A stretch of 64,000 nucleotides of DNA from Leisingera sp. ANG1 (GCF_000203975.2 NZ_AFCF02000003.1:69327-133326), one strand, 5' to 3'. Numbered from the stretch's first letter, positions 54,012 through 62,318 are shown. Numbers and translations are program-made. Notes: generated by a model not told the origin, from the letters alone.

Positions 54012-55571
54012 TTACTCGGCAATCGCCAGCTCCGGGCTCGCCAGATAGGTTTCTGCCGGGTGGATGCGGTAGCCCTCAACCTTGCCATTGCCGACCGAAA
54101 CCTGTGTCTTGTGGAACAGCGGGATCACCGGAAGGTCACGGTTGATAATGGCTTGAACCTCGGCATAGACCGGTTTGCGCTCTTCGCTTGAAAACAGGCT
54201 ACGGCCCTTTTTAAGCAGTGCGTCCAGCTCAGGGTTGGAGTAGCCGGAAACATTATAGCTGCCATCCGTCGCCACCAATGTGCTGGGGAAGTAATCCGGA
54301 TCGCCTTGCGGGGCGGTGCCCCAGGCCTGTAGGTGCAGGTCGATTTCGCCAGCTTTAAGTGCCTCGTTGTTTGCGCCGAATTCACCCATTGCGATTTCCG
54401 CGCCCAGACCGATCTGCTGCAGCATGATCTGCGAGATTTCCAGTGTCGGCCGCAGCGCAGCCCGGCCTTCGTAGCTACGGATCTTCAGCACGATGTCTTC
54501 GCCGTTCAGCTCCCGGATGCCATTGCCGTCACTGTCGGTAATTCCCGCCTCATCCAGCATGGCCAGCGCTTTGGCCGGGTCATAGGACAGGCTGATATCG
54601 CCGTTTACCCAGGATTTCATGCTGGCTGGGAAGATGCCATTGGCCGACTGCCCACCGACACCTGCCAGGGTCGCCGCAACGATGGTGTCACGGTCCAGGC
54701 CCAGCGAAACGGCATTCAGAAGCGTCTGGTTGGACAGTGGACCGTCATTCACCCGTGGCTGCAAGAAGAACAGTCGCGCGGTTGCCTCCGAGAACAGCTG
54801 GCCTTTGCCTTCTTCAAGCAGCTTGGCGAAATCCGGTTCCGGGTAGTTGGTGACCAGATCAACATCACCCGCCTGCAGTGCCAGTGCCGCAACCGAAGGG
54901 TCGCTGATCGCGTCGATCACCAGACGGTCAAGTTTCGGCGCGCCGCCCCAGTAATCGGCAAACCCAGTGGTCACATAAGTTTTGTCCGTTTCCGCATTTT
55001 CAAAGACAAACGGACCAGTGCCCACCAGCGGCATTGCATCGGTGCCGTCTTTCATGACAGCCGCCGACGGTTCGGTCAGCGACCACAGGAAAGCTGAGTT
55101 CGGTGCACTGGTGCGGAAGACCAGCGTTTTATCGTCAACCAGCTCGATGGATTCGATGTTCAGAAGCTTGACCAGGCGCGGGTTATTCCCGGGGTGGCCC
55201 TCTTCGCTCAGCTTTTCAAACGACTCTTTGACAGCCTGGGCGGTGACCGCAGAGCCATCATGGAATTTTACACCCTCGCGCAGGGTGATTTTCCATTCCC
55301 GTTCAGACAGGTTTTCAAAACCGGTGGCAAGGCGCGGCTGAAGGGTCATGTCATAGCCGATACCAATCAGCGTTTCCGACACGCCTGCCCGGTTGCTGAG
55401 CCAGCCATTCTGGCGGGCACGGGGATCAGGAATGCTGCTTTTGGGGCCAAACGGCGCGGCAATCACCATTTCCAATTTGGTTTCTGCGGCTGCAGGGCTC
55501 AAAAGCGCCGCAGCGGCGAGGCAGGTTGCGGCGAGGGTTTTGGTCCAGAAAGCGCGTGAATAATTCGGCAT
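54012..55571 (-). CDS. Nik/Dpp-type periplasmic binding protein (NikA-like)
   Basis: A 519-residue family-5 solute-binding protein with a signal peptide (FWTKTLAATCLAAAALLSPA) followed by ETKLEMVIAAPFGPKSSIPD, then the family segments WKITLREGVKFHDGSAVTAQ and AINRDLPVIPLFHKTQ-like IINRDLPVIPLFHKTQVSV. The length matches NikA (524). ATG 55571 is used. It heads a five-gene importer (A, D, E, B, C) plus a DMT gene behind a B12 riboswitch, so cobalt or a cobalt chelate, rather than a peptide, is the likely cargo (inference). Confidence 0.87.
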   Translation of the reverse strand: MPNYSRAFWTKTLAATCLAAAALLSPAAAETKLEMVIAAPFGPKSSIPDPRARQNGWLSNRAGVSETLIGIGYDMTLQPRLATGFENLSEREWKITLREGVKFHDGSAVTAQAVKESFEKLSEEGHPGNNPRLVKLLNIESIELVDDKTLVFRTSAPNSAFLWSLTEPSAAVMKDGTDAMPLVGTGPFVFENAETDKTYVTTGFADYWGGAPKLDRLVIDAISDPSVAALALQAGDVDLVTNYPEPDFAKLLEEGKGQLFSEATARLFFLQPRVNDGPLSNQTLLNAVSLGLDRDTIVAATLAGVGGQSANGIFPASMKSWVNGDISLSYDPAKALAMLDEAGITDSDGNGIRELNGEDIVLKIRSYEGRAALRPTLEISQIMLQQIGLGAEIAMGEFGANNEALKAGEIDLHLQAWGTAPQGDPDYFPSTLVATDGSYNVSGYSNPELDALLKKGRSLFSSEERKPVYAEVQAIINRDLPVIPLFHKTQVSVGNGKVEGYRIHPAETYLASPELAIAE

Positions 55572-55718
55572 GTCCTTGGTCCTTAGGTTTCTGACAAGGG
55601 AATTTTGGGGTGAGGTGTACAAGTTATGTGATAATATAACAAGCGCTGATTCAGTGGACAGCTGCGTCAGCTCAGGTGTTAGGCAGGCAGCTGCGGAACC
55701 TGCATGGACAAGATGATG

Positions 55719-55805
55719 TCAGGGACGGCAACCGCACCTGCGGCTACGTCCAAGCAAGCCCAAACAGTGGGAGCAAGTTTCCGAGATACGCAGGATGCGT
55801 GCCAT
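55719..55805 (-). CDS. Cys-rich 28-residue leader ORF in the riboswitch leader
   Basis: Between the third riboswitch and the NikA-like gene, an ATG at 55805 is preceded by GGAAGGAGG four bases away, the strongest ribosome site in the leader. It opens a 28-codon ORF beginning MARILRISETC. Cysteines stand at 11, 14, 24 and 26 with His13 (CSHC...CGC). It ends 147 bases before the binding-protein start. The Cys pairs suit metal binding or a translation-sensing leader. It could also be chance; no homologue is known to me. Confidence 0.4.
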   Translation of the reverse strand: MARILRISETCSHCLGLLGRSRRCGCRP

Positions 55806-55849
55806 GAGGCCTCCTTCCAGGACGCCCCGTCCCGGTGTGGTTGAAATCG

Positions 55850-56005
55850 CGATGGCAGGTCTCCTGACTTGCGGGTCTTGGCTGCGCCATCCTTCCCAGC
55901 CATACGGCCAGTGGGTGCTTGGCGTCGCTATCCGCTTACAGTTGCGGGGGCAGTCACGGATTTAGCGCCTGTTGGCTACACCTCACCGTGTTCCCTTTTC
56001 ATCCT
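55850..56005 (-). promoter_or_regulatory. Cobalamin riboswitch upstream of the Nik-type ABC operon
   Basis: The minus strand carries GGGAACACGGTGAGG, the run TCCGTGACTGCCCCCGCAAC, GCCACTGGCCG-like GGCCGTATGGC and AGTCAGGAGACCTGCCATC in the order of a B12 aptamer, very similar to the one before btuB. The leader from aptamer to the NikA-like start is about 280 bases and contains the Cys-rich small ORF. Confidence 0.92.
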
Positions 56006-56767
56006 CTCAGCATTTTGCCTTGAGGAACCATCGAAAGCAGGTAGGCGAACGCTGACAGAATTGTCAATTGCCCCGAACCAATAGGTAAGGGCTCGAGGTG
56101 GGCCAAAAGCTGCAAGTTTCAAGAGGGTCAGTTTCAATGGAAATGACCTTTGCAGCTAATGGTTCAGCCAAATTGCCTCAGTAGCCTGTATTGTAATGAA
56201 CCGGCCTGTCAGGCAGTGCCTCTATTAAGTTGGCTTCCCTGCGCGAAGCCGACACTCGGGGCACCCCTAGCTGCAATTGGGGCGGAAGTCAGCTCCGTCC
56301 GGCGACCTGTGGATTCGGGTGACAGATCTCTCTGCAGCATGCTTGAACGGCTGTTTTTTACGCCGCTCAGCGGCGCCCAAAATGATGCAGTTGCGACGAT
56401 TTTGTTGCGGCGAGCACGCGCAGCGAAGAAATCCAAGGTACAAGTTGGGCTCGAACCTGCCGTCCACTGCATGAAGCTGCGACGTCAGCTGCCTGCGTAA
56501 AGAGGGCACAGGATGGCGCCTTGGCTGCGTTTGCAGCGAAAACCGGCCTGTCTTGGGTCAGAAATGCTTGACAATTGGGGTGGAAATGCCTGGCAGGTGC
56601 AGGCAATTTTTCCTTAAAAACAGTCAGCATCGGGTCAGCTTTGCCTGACGTTTGACACAAATTGTCGGGCGACACATAGTTTTGCCATTTGCGACAGAAC
56701 CTTTCCTTTTTCGTGTCTCCAACATCCCCGCTCGCGCCTCCTGTTCCGCCAGTGGTTTCAATCGGCA
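56006..56767 (-). repeat. Intergenic region with interspersed repeat, copy C
   Basis: The complement of about 56423-56462 reads GAGCCCAACTTG (shared with copy B), then TGTACCTTGGATTT and CGCTGCG (shared with copy A). The rest of this 762-bp gap between riboswitch and IS21 shows no supported gene. Confidence 0.4.
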
Positions 56768-57491
56768 TGGAACTTTGACCCCCTATAGGCATCCAAAATT
56801 GACCCCCTGTTTGACGTGCGGTTAGCTGGCCCGATGCGGTGTAGCCTCCACCAAGCGAAGCCGTATCGTGCCAGCGTCGGCTCGACTATTCTCGGGTTTT
56901 GAAGCGCCAGCTCTCGTTGCCCGTTTCGACGATGTCGCAATGGTGGGTAAGGCGGTCGAGCAGCGCGGTAGTCATCTTGGCGTCGCCGAAGACCGAGGGC
57001 CATTCGCCGAAGTCGAGGTTGGTCTTCACGATGATCGATGTGCGCTCGTAGAGGCGGCTGATGAGATGGAACAATAGCTGACCACCGGTTTGTGCGAAGG
57101 GGAGATAGCCAAGCTCGTCGAGGATCAGGAAGTCGAGACGGCACAGCAGATCTGCCGTGCGCCCCTGTCGGTCGGCGCGGGCTTCCGCATCGAGTTTGTT
57201 CACCAGGTCCACAACGTTGAAGAAGCGCCCCCGTCTGCCGCGGCGGATGCACGCCCGAGCGATGCTGACGGCAAGGTGGGATTTACCGGTCCCTGTGCCG
57301 CCGATCAGCACGACATTGCGTTGCTGCGCCAGAAACTCTCCGGTCGCCAGATCACGGACCAGCGCCTCGTTGACCGGCGTGCCTTCGAAGCTGAACTCAT
57401 CGACCTCTTTCGCCAGGGGCAGCTTGGCAATCGTCATCTGGTATTTGATCGAGCGCGCCTGCTTCTCACTGATCTCGGCGTTCAGCAGATC

Positions 57492-57538
57492 GCCCCCTCT
57501 CGGCAGTATGCTGCGCATGCGCCTGCCGGGCAATGGAT
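57492..57538 (-). repeat. Micro-insertion beta-1 in istB
   Basis: 47 bases between the codons for PQQI and DLLNAE. In the gene's direction they read CCATTGCCCGGCAGGCGC, then GCAGCATACTGCC, then GAGAGGGGGC. They align with beta-2, beta-3 and beta-4 and shift the istB frame. Confidence 0.75.
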
Positions 57539-57622
57539 GATCTGTTGCGGTTCGTGCTGACGCTTCACCGCCGTGGCGATGGTCTCATCGTAGGCGGCCT
57601 TCATGCCGTAGAGCTTCAGCTG

Positions 57623-57658
57623 GCTCGTCGTGCCGGAGGCACGCCTACGGCGTGACGC
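57623..57658 (-). repeat. Micro-insertion gamma-1 in istB (in frame)
   Basis: 36 bases that add 12 codons (ASRRRRASGTTS) between VLD and QLKLYG. They hold two overlapping hairpins, CACGCC-gta-GGCGTG and GTGCC-tcc-GGCAC. They share GACGCGTCACGC and GTGCCTC-GGCACGACG with gamma-2. Confidence 0.7.
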
Positions 57659-57742
57659 GTCCAGCACCTGTGATCTTTCCACGGATGTGTCTCCTTAGGC
57701 GGTCATAGCGTTTGCAGTCGGCCACGGGCTCGCAGGTCAGTC

Positions 57743-57776
57743 GCGTCGTGCCAGAGGCACGAATTCAGCGTGACGC
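57743..57776 (-). repeat. Micro-insertion gamma-2 near the end of istA
   Basis: About 34 bases after the TPDA codons. In the gene's direction they read GCGTCACGCTGAATTCGTGC, then CTCTGGCACGAC. They match gamma-1 in both outer blocks and bring a TGA stop into the istA frame. Confidence 0.7.
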
Positions 57777-57932
57777 GTCCGGCGTATCGATGGTCAGCGG
57801 CGGCTCACGATGCCGGGCCAGAATGTTGGTGACGACCGAGGCCGCGGAGGCCCCTTCGTTCAGCGCTTCGGCACAGGCAGCATCCACTGCATCCAGCCCA
57901 TCGGTGGGGATCATGCTCAGGATCTGGACCAT

Positions 57933-57979
57933 CCACTGCCCGGCAGGGCATTGCGCAGCAATGTCCCGAGAGGGGGCTG
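57933..57979 (+). repeat. Micro-insertion beta-2 in istA
   Basis: About 47 bases between KVPNGD and MVQILSM. On the plus strand: CCACTGCCCGGCAGGGC, CATTGC-gca-GCAATG, then TCCCGAGAGGGGGC. This is the best-preserved beta copy and the closest to beta-4 in the IS3 element. Confidence 0.78.
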
Positions 57980-58072
57980 GTCGCCATTGGGCACCTTGCC
58001 CAGTTTGCGCTGAATGCGCCTGATCGCTGATGGCAGCTCCCTGTCCTTGAAGGGAGCCCCATTCCTGAGGGC

Positions 58073-58113
58073 GTCCCGCTGCCCGGCAGCGCATGCGTGC
58101 ATGCGCGAGAGGG
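58073..58113 (+). repeat. Micro-insertion beta-3 in istA
   Basis: About 41 bases between VLARKP and ALRNGAPF. On the plus strand: CGCTGCCCGGCAGCGCATGC, GTGCATGCG, then CGAGAGGGGG. It is two bases or more shorter in the middle arm than beta-2. Confidence 0.75.
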
Positions 58114-58560
58114 GGCTTGCGGGCCAGCACCGGGATGTAGTGCAGCGGATCGTAGATGGCCTTGTCGCGCCCGAAGGCTCGTTCATGCCGCCCTACGATC
58201 TTGCCGTCCTGCCAGAACTCGACCCGCTTGGCATAGGCGCGGATCTCGACTGGCCGGCCGACGGCGCGGCCATCCACCGAGTAGCGGTTCTTGTCGAACC
58301 GGACGAGACAGGTCTTCGAGACTGATGCCGGAACAGCGTGGAAACCATCAAAGGGGCTGACGTATGGCACCAGACTCGCCCGCTCATCCTCGAAGACCTC
58401 CCAGATCGTGCGGTCTCGAAGCTCTTGGTGCGGATGAGATTTGGCCCAGGCGGCGCAGCGATCCTCGAGCCAGGCGTTTAGTTCGGCGTAACTCTTAAAC
58501 TTGGGCCTGGGCACGAAGAAGCGACGCCGGACAACGCCTGCCTGGTTCTCGACCTGTCCA

Positions 58561-58600
58561 CTCGCCATTGGGCTCGAACCAATGGCGCCTCAATGGCTCG
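58561..58600 (+). repeat. Micro-insertion alpha-4 in istA
   Basis: About 40 bases between ASGWE and GQVENQ, next to the catalytic Glu codon. The stem is CGCCATTGG/CCAATGGCG with loop GCTCGAA, then CCTCAATGGCTCG. Confidence 0.78.
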
Positions 58601-58725
58601 TTCCCAGCCCGATGCTGGTGTGCAGGCAACGGGATCGACAAGATAATGCCCGCACATCTGCTGGAAGCGCCGATTGCAGGCCCGGTCGCGGCCAACGAAG
58701 ATCGTGTCTGCCGCCGTCTTCGCGT

Positions 58726-58761
58726 CCATTGTCCTCGGACCAGTGGCGGACAATTTCCGCT
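58726..58761 (+). repeat. Micro-insertion alpha-3 in istA
   Basis: About 36 bases directly after the codons for RGIYD, the second catalytic Asp. On the plus strand: CCATTGTCCTCGGACCAGTG, then GCGGACAATTTCCGCT. A near-identical insertion occupies the same codon position in the second IS21 istA at 60029. Confidence 0.78.
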
Positions 58762-58827
58762 GTCGTAGATCCCGCGCGTGCAGGCCCCGCCGAAGAAGGC
58801 GAAGGCCTTGTCATGGGCATCGAACAT

Positions 58828-58870
58828 CGAGCCATTGGGAGCGCCATTGGTCCAAGCGGCAATGGCGAGG
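58828..58870 (-). repeat. Micro-insertion alpha-2 in istA
   Basis: 43 bases between PRETQE and MFDAHD, in the opposite orientation to alpha-1, -3 and -4. On the minus strand: CCTCGCCATTGCCGCTTGGA, CCAATGGCGC, then TCCCAATGGCTCG. Confidence 0.76.
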
Positions 58871-59342
58871 CTCCTGCGTCTCGCGCGGATAGGCCCGGAC
58901 AAACAGCATGCGGCTGTGGCAGAGCCGGACATGCGCTACATTCACAGTGGTGGTCGCACCTTCGATCACAACAATCTCGTGGCTCCAGTCAAATTGGTAG
59001 GCCTCGCCCGGATCGAAAATCAGCGGGACATAGGCGGCCGCGGTGGCCTCTTGTTCTTCCTTGGACCACGTGGCCGCGTAACGCCGGACAGCGTCATAGC
59101 CGCCGTCATATCCAAGGGCTCTCAGTTCTTCGAAGATCCGGATGCGGGTTAACCGCTCGCGCTTTGGCTTCCTCGCATTCGCCGCCAACATCTCTTCGAG
59201 CTTGTCTTTCCATGGCCCGATCTTTGGCAGAGGCTGAACGCGGCGTTCGTAGGTTGCTTCCGTCACACCAGACCGGATCACCTTCCGCACCGTATTCCGC
59301 GATACCCGCAGTTCCCGGCAGATTTGCTTGATCGGCTTGTTC

Positions 59343-59380
59343 GGCATTGGCCTCGGACCAATGGCGGCTCAATGCCTCAA
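59343..59380 (+). repeat. Micro-insertion alpha-1 in istA
   Basis: 38 bases between the codons for AYFQ and NKPIKQ near the istA N-terminus. On the plus strand: GGCATTGGCCTCGGACCAAT, GGCGGCTCAATGCCTCAA. The stem is CATTGG/CCAATG. Confidence 0.76.
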
Positions 59381-59557
59381 TCCTGAAAATACGCCCGCCG
59401 GATCTTTGCTATCGTCTCCACGACCAACATCCCACTCTGTGCTCCCCGATAACCTCGAGGGCATGATTCACATCAGTGTAAGGGGGTCATCTTTGGACGC
59501 CGATTTCCCCGCTACGGGGTCAAAATTGCATGCCTGTTCACACGTTCGGGTGCTGTT

Positions 59558-60105
59558 GTGCCCCGGTTTCAGGTCCCGCAGCGTCCGAGCAAGCTGGATC
59601 CATTCGCGGACAAGCTGTCTGCTTGGCTTGCCGCGCAATCGCGCAAGCCCCGCAAGCAGCGGCGCACGGTTAAGCAGCTGCATGTGGACCTGGCGGCTCT
59701 CGGCTTTACCGGCTCGTACGGGCGGGTGGCGGCCTTCATGCGGGCATGGCGCGCGGTACGCCAGCGCGTTCAGCAGTCGTCAGGCCGCGGCACGTTTGTT
59801 CCGCTGGCGTTTCAGCCGGGCGAAGCCTCCCAATTCGACTGGAGCGAAGACTGGGCGATTCTCGGTGGAGAGCGCACCAAGCTCCAGATTGCCCATATCA
59901 AGCTGTCGCACAGCCGGGCCTTCCTGGTCTGAGCCTACCTTCTGCAATCCCATGAGATGCTGTTCGACGCGCACTAGTATGCGCTCCGGGTCTCCGGCGG
60001 CGTGCCCCAGCGCGGGATTAATGACAGTGGGAATTGCCCGCCACTGGTTCAAGGGCAATGACCGCGCACACAGCGGTTGAACGGGTCGGCAAAGGCGTTG
60101 AGCTG
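59558..60105 (+). pseudogene. Second IS21-type istA, truncated and decayed
   Basis: A different IS21 subgroup on the plus strand: RPSKLDPFADKLSAWLAAQS, FVPLAFQPGEASQFDWSEDW and KLQIAHIKLSHSRAFLV, then a TGA at 59930, AYLLQSHEMLFDAH, a TAG, and RVSGGVPQRGIND. An alpha insertion follows the Asp codon, and RTAVERVGKGVE resumes in frame. Both the N-terminus and the C-terminal half are missing. It abuts the end of the first IS21, which may have landed in it. Confidence 0.8.
60029..60061 (-). repeat. Micro-insertion alpha-5 in the second istA
   Basis: About 33 bases. On the plus strand: TGGGAATTGCCCGCCACTGG, TTCAAGGGCAATGA. They align with the complement of alpha-3 and lie after the same RGI(Y/N)D codons in a distinct istA. 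Confidence 0.75.
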
Positions 60106-60496
60106 ACTAAAAAGTCTAGTTCAGCCTGGACCATCTGAACGAATCATTGGTGCTTTAGTTTGAGGGCAGCTGTCGAGTGCCCCACAGTGTATCCAATCCT
60201 CAAGGGCTTTTCATGCCCAGACAGTTTGGGAATGTCCCGAATGACTAGCAGTGCAAACAATACTGTATGTTGCCACAGGTTTGCACAGGCGAAACCGCGT
60301 CGATCAGGGTTTTTCTTCAGGGCTTTGCCGCGAAAGCCCCGTGAGTTGTCTATTTTGATTTCAGCTGCTGGTTAGCTGCAACCGAAGCAGGGGTAAGTCA
60401 CAGAATTCTTTTTCCGAACTTGTTGTTGTGAGCATTCTGATGGGGAAGACCGGTAGGGCAGCAGCCCGCGCCGGAGTGTCAGAAGAGGGTTTGGAA
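60106..60496 (+). other. Intergenic stretch without a supported gene
   Basis: About 390 bases between the istA remnant and the monooxygenase. A frame joined to the next gene opens at 60428, but the family's N-terminus fits the ATG at 60497. No terminator or operator stands out. Confidence 0.45.
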
Positions 60497-61771
60497 ATGG
60501 CTGTAGAAAAGGTAGACACGCTAGTTGTTGGTGCCGGGCAGGCCGGTGTGGCCATGAGCGAGCATCTGACCAGCCACGGCGTACCGCATCTGGTGCTGGA
60601 AAAAAACCGGATTGCAGAGGCCTGGCGGACCGGGCGCTGGGACTCGCTGGTTGCCAACGGCCCCGCTTGGCATGACCGTTTCCCGAACCTGGAGTACGAA
60701 GGAACTGACCCTGAGGCCTTTCCGGCCAAAGAGAGGGTTGCGGACTACATGGTTGAATATGCGGAACGGTTCAATGCGCCGATCCGCACCGGAGTTGAAG
60801 TGACCAGGGCCGGGCGTATTGACGGCACCGGCGGTTTCCGGGTCGAAACCTCGGATGGTGTGATCGAGACAAAGCGGATTGTGGCGGCAACCGGCGCATT
60901 CCAGCATCCTGTGATCCCGCCTGTGGTGCCCGAGGGCGCAGGGGTGAACCAGCTTCACTCTTTCCACTACCGCAATCCGGATCAGCTGCCCGAAGGTGCA
61001 GTGCTGGTGGTCGGGGCGGGGTCATCCGGTGCGCAGATCGCCGATGAGCTGAACCGGGCAGGCCGCAAGGTTTATCTTTCGGTGGGGCCGCATGACCGCC
61101 CGCCGCGGATGTACCGGGGCCGCGACTTTGTCTGGTGGCTGGGGGTGCTGGGCCTGTGGGATCAGGCTGCGCTGGAGCCGGGCAAGGAGCATGTGACGAT
61201 TTCCGTCAGCGGCGCCTATGGCGGTCAGACCATGGATTTCCGCCGCCTGGCAGGCGAGGGGGTGACGCTGCTGGGCCTGACCGAGTCCTATGACAATGGA
61301 ACCATGAAGTTTGCCGGCGATCTTCCGGAAAACATTGCCAATGGTGATGCCGACTATTTGAAGATGTTGGACTTGGCAGATGCTTATGTCGAACGCACTG
61401 GTGTTGATCTGCCAGAGGAGCCGGAGGCGCGCAAGGCCTTCCCTGACCCGGACAGCCTGACCAACCCGGTACGCGAGCTGGATCTTGCGGCAGAAGGCAT
61501 CACTACCATCCTTTGGGCCACCGGCTTCCGCCAGGATTTCACCTGGATGAAAGTGGATGCCTTCGACGAACGCGGCCGCCCGCTGCATCAGCGCGGAGTT
61601 TCGGCAGAGCCGGGGGTCTACTTCTTGGGCTTACCCTGGCAGTCTCGGCGCGGCTCGACCTTTATCTGGGGGGTCTGGCATGATGCCAAGCATGTGGCTG
61701 ACCAGATCGCTATCCAGCGCCACTACGAGGGCTATCGTGGCCCCAGCGAACGCCGCGCCGACGTGCTCTGA
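60497..61771 (+). CDS. FAD/NAD(P)-dependent monooxygenase-type oxidoreductase (FMO/CzcO-like)
   Basis: A 424-residue flavoprotein with two dinucleotide motifs: FAD site GAGQAG (12-17) and NADPH site GAGSSG (173-178). It carries the FMO-like HSFHYRNPDQLP segment between them and a late ATGFRQDFTW. ATG 60497 is chosen because it puts the FAD motif at the normal distance from the start and AGAGGG precedes it. Members oxygenate amines, sulfides or ketones. It is followed by ridA, DUF1028 and an aldehyde dehydrogenase, suggesting breakdown of an amine. Confidence 0.85.
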   Translation: MAVEKVDTLVVGAGQAGVAMSEHLTSHGVPHLVLEKNRIAEAWRTGRWDSLVANGPAWHDRFPNLEYEGTDPEAFPAKERVADYMVEYAERFNAPIRTGVEVTRAGRIDGTGGFRVETSDGVIETKRIVAATGAFQHPVIPPVVPEGAGVNQLHSFHYRNPDQLPEGAVLVVGAGSSGAQIADELNRAGRKVYLSVGPHDRPPRMYRGRDFVWWLGVLGLWDQAALEPGKEHVTISVSGAYGGQTMDFRRLAGEGVTLLGLTESYDNGTMKFAGDLPENIANGDADYLKMLDLADAYVERTGVDLPEEPEARKAFPDPDSLTNPVRELDLAAEGITTILWATGFRQDFTWMKVDAFDERGRPLHQRGVSAEPGVYFLGLPWQSRRGSTFIWGVWHDAKHVADQIAIQRHYEGYRGPSERRADVL

Positions 61772-61901
61772 GCGCGGCGCTTAGCAGCAGCCTAAGCAAG
61801 GGGTAGCCAGACGGTAGTTTTGCTGCCCCGACGTGTGTGCGACAGTCACTAGAAAAACAACGCTGGCCGCACACGTAATCCCGCCATGCCAGGAGGACAT
61901 C

Positions 61902-62318
61902 ATGGCCCATACCCGTATCCGCAAGTTCAACACATCGGACACTTATCCGGAACAGAACCTGGACAATGATCTGTGCCAGGCGGTGGTGACACACGGCGGC
62001 AAAACCGTTTACCTGCGCGGCCAGTGCCCGCAGAACCTGGACGATGCGAAGAACATTGAAAGCCACGACCCGGTGGAGCAGACCCACAAGGTGATGCAGA
62101 ACATCCAGCAGCTGATTGAAGAGTGCGGTGGCACAATGGAGCATCTGGTGAAGGTCGTCGTCTACATCACCGATGTGCGCCACCGCGAGGCGGTTTACCG
62201 CACCATGGGCGAATACATTAAAGGGGTGCATCCGGTGTCGACCGGCCTGGTTGTGCAGGCGCTGGCGCGGCCCGAGTGGCTGGTGGAGATCGACGGCACC
62301 GCGGTTATTCCGGACTGA
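61902..62318 (+). CDS. RidA/YjgF-family protein
   Basis: A 138-residue RidA-superfamily protein. ATG 61902 is preceded by AGGAGGAC. Family segments are TVYLRGQCPQNLDD, CGGTMEHLVKVVVYITDV and TGLVVQALARPEWLVEIDGT. RidA proteins hydrolyse reactive enamine/imine intermediates. The usual Arg105-equivalent substrate residue appears as ARPEW, so activity is plausible. It lies 130 bases after the monooxygenase gene. Confidence 0.88.
   Translation: MAHTRIRKFNTSDTYPEQNLDNDLCQAVVTHGGKTVYLRGQCPQNLDDAKNIESHDPVEQTHKVMQNIQQLIEECGGTMEHLVKVVVYITDVRHREAVYRTMGEYIKGVHPVSTGLVVQALARPEWLVEIDGTAVIPD

Larger units (their letters stand above)
56886..57682 (-). pseudogene. istB: IS21 helper ATPase istB with two insertions
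   Basis: A GTG at 57682 with AAGGAG eight bases upstream starts MERSQVLD. A 36-base insertion (57623-57658) adds 12 codons in frame before [21 protein letters not shown] second insertion (57492-57538) after EPQQI shifts the frame. The gene then continues [18 protein letters not shown] to the end with Walker [12 protein letters not shown], Walker [12 protein letters not shown] and the C-terminal [11 protein letters not shown] intact. IstB assists target capture by IstA. Confidence 0.88.
57690..59430 (-). pseudogene. istA: IS21 transposase istA with seven insertions
   Basis: The ATG at 59430 begins MLVVETIAKIRRAYFQ. The pieces, in order, are: HTH (KQICRELRVSRNTVRKVI), the first catalytic Asp in AYQFDWSHE, RAYPRETQE, FDAHDKAFAFF, the second Asp in RGIYD, CTPASGWE, the Glu in GQVENQAGVVRRR, SVSKTCLVRFDKNRYSV, VLARKP, ALRNGAPFKD, KVPNGD, MVQILSM and LTCEPVADCKRYDR. 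Seven short insertions (alpha x4, beta x2, gamma x1) separate them. Apart from these the roughly 500-codon frame has no stop or shift. The exact 3' end is uncertain. Confidence 0.88.
56768..59530 (-). mobile_element. IS21-family insertion sequence carrying nine micro-insertions
   Basis: A 2763-bp element. The outer ends are TGGAACTTTGACCCC (56768) and, on the complement, TGCAATTTTGACCCC (59530), each followed by internal repeats of the CAAAATTGACCCCC type that bind the IS21 transposase. istA and istB lie in order on the minus strand. Both genes are interrupted by short palindromic insertions at nine places; the coding sequence between the insertions is otherwise open and typical. No target duplication was clear. 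Confidence 0.85.
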
